Shown: in pieces, positions 17,417 to 26,000 of the stretch
Numbering within the stretch: position 1 is the first letter of the stretch
How the letters are laid out: every line of letters begins with the position of its first letter
DNA from: a bacterium
GTDB lineage: Bacteria > Cyanobacteriota > Vampirovibrionia > Obscuribacterales > JAKAZS01
NCBI GenBank assembly: GCA_021815785.1
Contig: JAKAZS010000019.1
Coordinates: forward strand, 1-37,647
Length of the DNA stretch: 37,647 nt
Direction of reading: 5' to 3'
Program-made: the position numbers and the translations under genes
The notes under the pieces: model-generated
Databases searched by the model: none
Seen by the model: the letters and a program-made list of their open reading frames with translations, nothing else
Told to the model about the DNA's origin: nothing

Positions 17417-17457
17417 AATTTGATTAGTTATTAGAATTATCCTTTAAAACAAATTAG

Positions 17458-19401
17458 TTAATTCGTATTCGACAATTTAACGAATTTGCTATCAACGACT
17501 AAACCAGATCGGTCATTAATTAAACCTGGCGGCGGAAAAGCAATACGAAAATCTTCAAAGTTAACATCTAGATTTGGGTTGAATCCGAAATCTTTGACAA
17601 AATAATCAGCATAATTTGATTTTATAAAATCAAAATCAGCTTGATTATATTTAGCATAAATATTGTCAACGCAGGGATTTTGTCTTAATCCAATAGAAGC
17701 TTCAGCATAAGGCGTAAAAATATTTTTAAAATTTGCCTGCCTTAATTTAAGCGATAATTCCAGATCAAAATAGCATTGACTTAGATCATTTTGATTAAAG
17801 CTACCAACATTTAACAATGTATTTTTAGTAATAACAAAACAATTTCCATCAATGGCCGTAACTTCTTGCATAAGAATTAGCCGCGCATGATAGCCAACAG
17901 AAAGTCTATCAAAGTAATGATGGGCGCTCGAATAATAATTTCGTAGACCTAAAATTAAGCCAGCATGAGCTATGGTATCATTTTCATATAACAATTTCAT
18001 ACCCACCATACCAATATTATCCTGTAAGGCAATTGAAACCATTTCAGTTAACCAATCTTTAGTCAAAGGCTCAACACTGGTATCAATAAAACAAAAGACA
18101 TTACCAGTAGCCAGACTAATAGCCTGATTTAAATTTGCACCCAGGTTTATTTTTTTATTATAAGTAGCTAAAATAAGATTTACAGGATTTAAACAATTTT
18201 TAATAATTTCTTTGATTGACAAAAAATTAGTGTTCAATTCATCATCAAACAATAATATTATTTCTAAATTGGCATAACTTGTTGTAGCAAATATAGCCTC
18301 AAGACAGCTATTAAGAGTATAAAAATCACTCAAATTAATTATTATAAGTGTAACCAAAGGAATTTCCTTAGGCAATTTATACTGAACACGATGAAAATGA
18401 TTTATATGCAAAGAAGCACTTGATACAATAGCCTGTTTATTAATTCGCGACAAGTGATTACGGATTGATTTGCGAGCTGCTTCATAGGGGTATAATTTTT
18501 CGCTGGGACTTAAAGCTGCTGACCCTTCAATCGCTCGCCAATGATATAAGATATAAGGAATATGCTTGATTTGCTCAGGTTGAATTTGTTCAATAAATCT
18601 AAGCGCCAAGTCATAATCTTGCGATCCTTCAACACCCAGTTGAAAGCCTTGAATTCGCCTGATTATACTAGTTCGATAAACGCCTAAATGGGATATAATA
18701 TTTTGCCCTAAAAATAATTGATAATTCCAATCTGATTTAAAATATGGTCCATATCGTTCATTATTCTGGTTTATTTTATCTTCATCAGAATAAATTAAAC
18801 AGACATCAGGATTATCATTAATACATTCAACAACTTTAAACAATGCATAGTTTGGTAATTCATCATCGTGATCAAGTAAAGCGATAAATTCGCCCCGAGC
18901 TAGTTCAATAGCTGAATTAGAAGCAGCACTTATATGTCCATTAGTTTCACGATAAATTACTTTAATTCGAGAATCAATTTTCGTGTATTCTTCAAGCATA
19001 GTTTTAATATAAAGATTAGAAGAATTATCATCGGCAATACACAATTCCCAGTTGTCATAAAGTTGACTGCGAACTGATTCAATCGCAATTTTAAGCCATT
19101 TTTCGGGTGGGTTATACACTGGCATGACTACTGAAATTAAAGGTTTCAACTTAAAATCAGCAATTTGCTCTTTAATTAAAGTCGGCTTAATTAAGGTATC
19201 AAACTGCTTAATCCACTCAAAATAATTATTGCGTTGCCGAGCTTGATCAAGCCTTAAACTAATTAAATCTTTAACGCCATTAATCCCATTTGTCTGTAAT
19301 AGCCTTAAAATATTTAAACTGGCAATTAAATAATGACCTGGTCTTCTAACTATATTATTTAGATAATTTTGGATTACTTGACTAATGATATTTTGTGTCA
19401 T
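17458..19401 (-). CDS. Tandem family 2 glycosyltransferase
   Basis: This 647-residue protein has two GT-A (GT2) domains. Domain 1 (about 86-330) has ISVVMPVYNPP (89-99), IADDNSSN, the metal- and nucleotide-binding DHDD (177-180), YSDEDK and an ED-like GSQDYDLALRF acceptor region. Domain 2 (about 352-590) begins LVTLIIINLSDFYTLNSCLEAI and has FIDTSVEP in place of a clear DXD, so it may differ in activity. No membrane segments are visible. Two-domain GT2 enzymes of this type build surface polysaccharides such as rhamnans or O-antigen, but the sugar cannot be read here. No other polysaccharide genes flank it; it is upstream of rnhB by 41 bp. Confidence 0.9.
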   Translation of the reverse strand: MTQNIISQVIQNYLNNIVRRPGHYLIASLNILRLLQTNGINGVKDLISLRLDQARQRNNYFEWIKQFDTLIKPTLIKEQIADFKLKPLISVVMPVYNPPEKWLKIAIESVRSQLYDNWELCIADDNSSNLYIKTMLEEYTKIDSRIKVIYRETNGHISAASNSAIELARGEFIALLDHDDELPNYALFKVVECINDNPDVCLIYSDEDKINQNNERYGPYFKSDWNYQLFLGQNIISHLGVYRTSIIRRIQGFQLGVEGSQDYDLALRFIEQIQPEQIKHIPYILYHWRAIEGSAALSPSEKLYPYEAARKSIRNHLSRINKQAIVSSASLHINHFHRVQYKLPKEIPLVTLIIINLSDFYTLNSCLEAIFATTSYANLEIILLFDDELNTNFLSIKEIIKNCLNPVNLILATYNKKINLGANLNQAISLATGNVFCFIDTSVEPLTKDWLTEMVSIALQDNIGMVGMKLLYENDTIAHAGLILGLRNYYSSAHHYFDRLSVGYHARLILMQEVTAIDGNCFVITKNTLLNVGSFNQNDLSQCYFDLELSLKLRQANFKNIFTPYAEASIGLRQNPCVDNIYAKYNQADFDFIKSNYADYFVKDFGFNPNLDVNFEDFRIAFPPPGLINDRSGLVVDSKFVKLSNTN

Positions 19402-19695
19402 GGTAAAGCTACTTGAGATTACTTGCTTATAATCAATATTTTATAAGTTAAAATATAAAAAAATGATTTTCCTTATTGATTTTAACTTTAAAGACTAAAA
19501 AATGCTGTAAATTACTATTAAAAAAATTATTAAACTATTAAATTATTTACTATCAAAAAAATATGTTATTGATGCTAAATTTTAGGCTTAAGTAAATTTG
19601 AAAATTCAGTTAATAAATAAGTTAAAACGAATTTACCTTAATTTTATTTTATCTGTCGACACTAAAAAAATCTAGTTGATTTTTACTAACAGCAA

Positions 19696-21471
19696 TTAAA
19701 TTTTCATTTTTCGCATACGAATATTTTGAGGAGTTATTTCCAACAGTTCGTCGCTAGCTATATATTCAAGACAGTCTTCCAACGTCATCTCTTGCGGAGC
19801 ACTTAAATGCACTAAGACTTCCTGATTAGAACTACGAATATTGGTTAATTTCTTAGTTTTACAAATATTAATTTCTAAGTCTTGAACCCGATTATTTTCA
19901 CCTATAATCATACCTGGATAAACTTTAGTCCCTGGGCTAATAAAAAACACACCACGATCACTGGTCTGTTCTAAAGCATAATAAGTCGCTAGACCAGCTT
20001 CATAGGCAATTAAGGCACCATTACGTTTAAAACTTAATTCACCACTATAAGGTCGATATTCTTCAAAAGTATGATTCATAACGCCATTGCCCCGTGTGAT
20101 CCGTAAATATCTGCTCGCAAAGCCAATTAACCCGCGGGTGGGAATCATCGCACTAACATATGACTGTTTACCATTAGATTCCATATTCACGATTTCGGCT
20201 TTACGCTGACCTAATTCTTGCATAACTGGTCCTAAATAATCATCAGGAACATCAATTAATAATGTTTCGTATGGTTCGTACTGAATACCGTTTTTTTCTT
20301 TGTAAATTACTTCGGGTCGCGAGACCTGAAACTCAAAACCTTCACGGCGCATGGTTTCAATTAAAATAGCTAAATGTAATTCGCCGCGTCCACTAACGAG
20401 AAATGTATCGGTATTATCGGTATCTTCGACCCTTAAACTCACATTTGTTTCTAACTCACGGTATAGCCTATCCTTTAAATTACGGCTGGTAACATATTTA
20501 CCTTCCGTACCGGCTAAAGGGCTATTATTAACTAAAAATGACATTTTAACCGTTGGTTCTTCAACATCGATACGATCTAAAGCTATCGTTTCTTCATTAA
20601 ATGTAATACTGTCACCAATTTGACATTGAGGGAAACCAGCTAGGGCAATTATTTCTCCACAAGAAGCACTTTGTGATTCAATTTTTTTAAGTCCATGAAA
20701 AGTATATAATTTGGTTATCCTACCTCTGATTTTTTTATCACCTTCAGTATGTAACACCACACTGCTATTAGTAGTTATTTCACCATTAAAAACCCGACCA
20801 ATAGCAATTCGGCCTAGATAATCATTATAGTCAATGATATTTACCCGCATGGAAAATGGTTCTTCAATATTACCAATTGGTGCTGGACAATGTTCAATAA
20901 TAAGATCTAACAAGGGATTGAGATTTTCACCAACCGCATTTTCTTCACGCGTTGCCCAGCCTTTAAGCCCGGAACAAAATATATAAGGGAAGTTTAACTG
21001 TTCATTGTTAGCACCTAATTCCACAAATAAATCAAAAACCTTATCAATAGCATCATGAGGATTTATATTCGGCCGGTCAACTTTATTTATAACCACAATT
21101 GGGTTTAGATTTTGCGCTAACGCCTTGCGTAAAACAAAACGGGTTTGCGGCATTGGTCCATCAAAAGCATCAACAATTAATAAACAGCCATCCACCATGT
21201 TTAGAACCCGTTCAACCTCACCACCAAAATCAGCATGTCCTGGGGTATCTACAATATTAATTAAATGCTCCTTAAAGGTTATGGCCGTATTTTTTGCAAT
21301 AATTGTAATGCCACGTTCCCGCTCTAGATCATTAGAATCCATTACACAGGTCTGGACATCTTCATTATCACGAAAAATTCCCGTTTGTCGTAAAAAGCCA
21401 TCCACTAGAGTAGTTTTGCCATGGTCAACGTGGGCAATAATAGCTATATTTCTTATCTTATCTAAACTCAT
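19696..21471 (-). CDS. typA: Ribosome-associated GTPase TypA/BipA
   Basis: TypA is a translational GTPase related to EF-G that helps 50S assembly and translation under stress or cold. At 591 residues it is close to the usual 600-615. The P-loop AHVDHGKTT (13-21), RGITIIAKN switch [16 protein letters not shown] switch II and NKVDRP specificity motif are intact. The C-terminal hallmark [25 protein letters not shown] distinguishes TypA from EF-G and LepA. An AGGAG lies six bases ahead of the ATG. It is divergent from rsgA with 145 bp between; both encode ribosome-assembly GTPases. Confidence 0.97.
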   Translation of the reverse strand: MSLDKIRNIAIIAHVDHGKTTLVDGFLRQTGIFRDNEDVQTCVMDSNDLERERGITIIAKNTAITFKEHLINIVDTPGHADFGGEVERVLNMVDGCLLIVDAFDGPMPQTRFVLRKALAQNLNPIVVINKVDRPNINPHDAIDKVFDLFVELGANNEQLNFPYIFCSGLKGWATREENAVGENLNPLLDLIIEHCPAPIGNIEEPFSMRVNIIDYNDYLGRIAIGRVFNGEITTNSSVVLHTEGDKKIRGRITKLYTFHGLKKIESQSASCGEIIALAGFPQCQIGDSITFNEETIALDRIDVEEPTVKMSFLVNNSPLAGTEGKYVTSRNLKDRLYRELETNVSLRVEDTDNTDTFLVSGRGELHLAILIETMRREGFEFQVSRPEVIYKEKNGIQYEPYETLLIDVPDDYLGPVMQELGQRKAEIVNMESNGKQSYVSAMIPTRGLIGFASRYLRITRGNGVMNHTFEEYRPYSGELSFKRNGALIAYEAGLATYYALEQTSDRGVFFISPGTKVYPGMIIGENNRVQDLEINICKTKKLTNIRSSNQEVLVHLSAPQEMTLEDCLEYIASDELLEITPQNIRMRKMKI

Positions 21472-21616
21472 CTTAACTCCTCAACTTAAACAAAAATCTA
21501 GCTATTGATATTTTATAACTTGGTTGACCAAGTATTTATTTTATTTAATCTATTTAAATAGCTTAATTTAATTCTCAAAAGGTTTATTTTACCAATAATT
21601 CTTATATATTTAATAT

Positions 21617-22771
21617 ATGAGTAGCAATATATTGACAAAGTATCTTAACAACTCTCAATTTTCACAAAGCCAATTGGGTCTGGTTTTACGTAGCCATGCT
21701 GGTGGATACCTAGTCCACATGCCTGTTTTAAACACTGTCGTCCTGTGTCAGGCTCGCGGACGCTTAAAGAAAGAAAAAATCAATATTTTAACGGGCGACA
21801 TCGTTGAAATTGCCGATTTACAAGAAGTTTTATCCGCAAAAAAACATAGCGCTTTAATTGTTAAGCGTCTCGATCGTAACAATCAATTACCCAGGCCACC
21901 AATTGTTAATCTAAATCAGGTCGTCTTGGTAATGTCGCTAAAAAATCCTTACCCTAACCTTGAATTGCTTGATAAACTCATTTTGCATTTTGAACTTTAT
22001 CTAGATGAATCCCGACCAATTTTGTGTTTTAACAAATTAGATATAGCCGATGACGAAACTATTGAAACTTTAAAAAACATTTACGAAAAACTTAATTACC
22101 GACTGGTCTTTATTTCAGCTCTGACTGGGGCTGGCTTAAATGATCTAAAAATACTTCTAACGGATTCTATAACTGTTTTTGCCGGTCCATCTGGTGTTGG
22201 CAAATCTAGTTTACTTAATTTACTATATCCCGATTTAGCTCTAAAAACGGCTAGTGAACAAAGTCTTTATGGCAAACATACCACAACTTGTACACAATTG
22301 TATGAAATTAAAGGTAGTGACAATCATTACTCATGGATTGCGGATACTCCAGGCTTTAATTTAGAAGAATTAGATTGCCCTCAACCAAGTTTAATTACAT
22401 ATTATTTTAAAGATATTTTAGCCTTAGCTGGTGACTGCAAATACTCTAACTGTCTGCATATTACTGAGGATAATTGTAATGTTATCGCCAATCTTGATAA
22501 AATTTCAAACTCGCGCTATCAAAGTTATAAAAACCTCATTCCCGTAGCGCTCGAAAAACAAAAAGCTTTAAAATCAATATCCACCAAAAACGAATCAAGG
22601 ATTAAACTTGTTTATGGTAAAGATAATACCGTAACTAAAATCCCTCTATTAAAAAAACAAGTTAAATACAGTTCCAAAAGTCAAAACCGACAACAGTCAA
22701 AGACTAATTATTTATATAATTTGGCAGATAATATTCATGAAGTTAATGATACGGTTAATGACTGCGACTAA
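21617..22771 (+). CDS. rsgA: Small ribosomal subunit biogenesis GTPase RsgA
   Basis: RsgA is a circularly permuted GTPase that checks late 30S maturation. The 384-residue protein begins with an OB-fold. Its GTPase motifs come in the permuted order: NKLD (139-142), P-loop GPSGVGKSS (190-198), then DTPG (243-246). The zinc finger follows with Cys274, Cys279, His281 and Cys287. The last 60 residues are a Lys/Ser-rich and then acidic tail longer than the family minimum. The start ATG has no strong ribosome site. It is divergent from typA. Confidence 0.96.
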   Translation: MSSNILTKYLNNSQFSQSQLGLVLRSHAGGYLVHMPVLNTVVLCQARGRLKKEKINILTGDIVEIADLQEVLSAKKHSALIVKRLDRNNQLPRPPIVNLNQVVLVMSLKNPYPNLELLDKLILHFELYLDESRPILCFNKLDIADDETIETLKNIYEKLNYRLVFISALTGAGLNDLKILLTDSITVFAGPSGVGKSSLLNLLYPDLALKTASEQSLYGKHTTTCTQLYEIKGSDNHYSWIADTPGFNLEELDCPQPSLITYYFKDILALAGDCKYSNCLHITEDNCNVIANLDKISNSRYQSYKNLIPVALEKQKALKSISTKNESRIKLVYGKDNTVTKIPLLKKQVKYSSKSQNRQQSKTNYLYNLADNIHEVNDTVNDCD

Positions 22772-23025
22772 CACTCATTTTAAGAATCAAATATTATAAT
22801 AAATTAAAATTTTTCTGATGTAACAGATTTAAATTTTTAGCTGTTTTGGGGATAGTTTGTGGTCTCGTTTAATACCTTTGATGTATTACAAATAATTCGG
22901 TCAAAAATTAAATTAAATATTTTTAAAAATCAAATTAGTAATATTAATATATCATTGTTATCAATTTGTAACATACAAAGTGGTAGCCCTAAATGCTTAA
23001 CTATATATTTGGGAGATTTGATTTT

Positions 23026-26000
23026 ATGGTAATTAATCACAGTAATAATAATTTAGCCTTAGTACAGGTAAGATTGATTGCTAACACTGAGCCCAATAAC
23101 GCTATCAGTAAAACGCTAGCTAAATCTCTGGCTAAATGTTTAAGTAAGCATCAGCTATTCACCAAAATTATGATTATTTTGCTTACCTTTATGTTCACCT
23201 TATTTCAATCGAGCCATGTTCTGGCATTTGACAGCGGTATTGCCAATACTAGTACAACTAGCCATCATCGTGAAGACAGTCCTAATTACACCAATGAGGC
23301 GCAACATGCACTGGCTTCAATTAATCCAGAAGTTGTCAACCCTCATTTTGATATAAATGCCATACTCCAGAGCGTTATCAATCCAACTTTAGCTATAAAT
23401 TTAACTTCTACTCTGCATTCTGTAAATACAGGCAATTTAGGACATGATGTTAATATTGCTGTTGGTAGTCATAATTTAGAAGTTTCCCGTAATCAGTTTT
23501 TGACCCCATCAGAAGCTATAGCTGTAAGCCAGATCTTAGGTACTAATCATCAGTCACTAATACTTAACCTTAGTGGTCAAGCAATCGGTGGAAGTTTAAA
23601 TGCATATTCCTTAGGTAATAATATAAGTAATTTACAGTTGCCAAGTAGTGTAACTTTAGTTGACAATTCTAGCAAATTAATCATTACGGGAAATTTAGCT
23701 AACTATGGCGACATTGTTTTTAATGGTAGCGGTAATTTACAGGCTAAGATGATTTTAAATGAAAACGGTGGCTTAATTAGTTCAAGTGGAACACTTAATC
23801 TTACAACCACTGCCTTAATTAATGAAGGCGGAATTTATGGAAGCAGTGGCGTTAATATTAATGCACCAATGGTTTACAACGCCGGGATTATTGAAGCAGC
23901 CTTGGGTAATATTAATATTACTAATGCTAACACGTTGGACATCACTGGAACGCAGGCCAGTATCTTTGAAGCTGGTAACGGAAAAATTAATATAGATGTA
24001 AATGCAACATCTTTAACTCAAGGAATAAATTTAGCATATGCTAATTATTTAAGTAAAGAATTAAATTTAAACGCTGAATCCGGATATATTCAAGGCGTAA
24101 CCAATAATGTAACCGGTCAGATTAATGTAATTGCTAATAGTGCTCATTTGGTAACAGTCTCTAAAGATATGCTCATTGGCAATGCTTTAGTTAATGGCGA
24201 TCCTACCTATGTAAATACCGGTGGCGATATAAGTTTAAACGGGTCAGTTACATCTAGCTCAGCCAGTTTAGCCATAATTGCTAGTGGTAATATTAATGTA
24301 GCCAGTAGCTCAACTGCATCCATAACAACAAGTGGTGGCAGCCTAATAATGATAGCAGGACTTGGCAGTAATATCACTTCAACAAATACTAATTCATCAA
24401 CAATTCCAACTGGAGCCACCCAAACTACTACTAATATCACCGTAACGTTAGGAGCCAGTTCTGGCAATACTGGTGGTAATATCGATTTAGTTACCAATAA
24501 TGGATTAACTGGCGCAACTGTTATAGATACATCTAATACTACTGGTAATGGTGGAAACATAACCCTTGTAGCCATAGGCAGTGGAAGTAGCGGTGGCGAA
24601 GTTTTAACCAGCAATACCACCAACACTTATAATCTAAATGCTGTATCAACTAATACAGGCAGTATTGGAGGAAATGTATTAATTATCGCCGGAGCTAGTC
24701 CAGCTACTGCTACAAATACAATTAATATTGGTAATATTACTACTAGTGGAGGTACGGTTAGTCTTTATACGCAGGCAGCACAAGCGTCAGCAGTCACAAT
24801 TAGTCCAGCCGGAGTTGTTACCGGTGGAAGTATTAATAATAATGGTACAAATATAGCTAATGCTGGTATCACAGTCGTAGCTATAAATACTACCGGGGCT
24901 AATGGCAATGCTGGGGCATCTGGTCAGCCGGGCAGTATTGGTGAATCGGCTGGAAAAATTACTATTCAGGCTGGTGGAAATATTTCTATAAATAGCATAG
25001 ATGCAAATGGCGGTAATGGCGGCGCTGGCAGTAATAATTTCAATGGTGGTAATGGTGGCGCTGGAGGTGCAGTCAACGTTGTAAGCACATCAGGCTCTGT
25101 CAACCTAAATTTTGGACTTTCAGCTAGTGGTGGTAATGGTGGTACGGGAGGGAATGCTTCTGGTAGCCATACAACTGGTGGAGTTGGCGGTAACGGTGGC
25201 AATGTAAATATTAGCACTTCTTCGGGAACAATGAACTTAGCCTATGGACTTGTAGCTAGTGGTGGTAACGGTGGTAACGGTGGTACGGGGTCTGGTGGCA
25301 GTAGCAGTGCTGGTGGAGCCGGTGGTAATAGTGGCAGTATAACAATCACCAATGCAACAGGATCAATCAACACTTTAACGGCAGCGCTTTATGCCACCGG
25401 TGGTATTGGTGGATCTGGCAATGGTGGTTATGGTGGTGATGGTGGTAATGGTGGCTCCGGTGGCAGCATTAATATTACTACCACATCGGGCTCAATTGAT
25501 CTGACAACTAATCTTAATGCTTATGGTGGTACAGGGGGCTTTGGTGGTAGCGGCGGTGACCTGGGTGGTAACGGTGGCAATGGTGGCAATATCAATATAA
25601 ATACTACGCTTAACTCAATTGACTTGATAAGTTCGCTGAACGTATCTGGTGGTGGAGGTGGTGGCGGTGGTGCTGGCGGTGGCTTTCAAAATGGTGGTAC
25701 TGGTGGCGGCGGTGGCAATGGTGGCAGTGTTTTGATAACAACTACCAGTAATCCAATAACCATAACTGGCAACATTTATGCGTTAGGCGGTGGTGCTGGT
25801 GGCGGCGGCGGTGGTGGTGGCTATGGCAGCGGTGGTGGCGCTGGTGGTATTGGCGGTGGCGGCGGTGGTTATCCAGGTGGTGGTATTGGCGGAAGCGTTA
25901 CCATAGCTTCCAGCAGTCAAGGTAATATAACGCTTAACGGTACTATTTTATGTAATTTTGGTGGTGGTGGTGGTGATGGCGGTAACGGAGGTGCTGGTGG

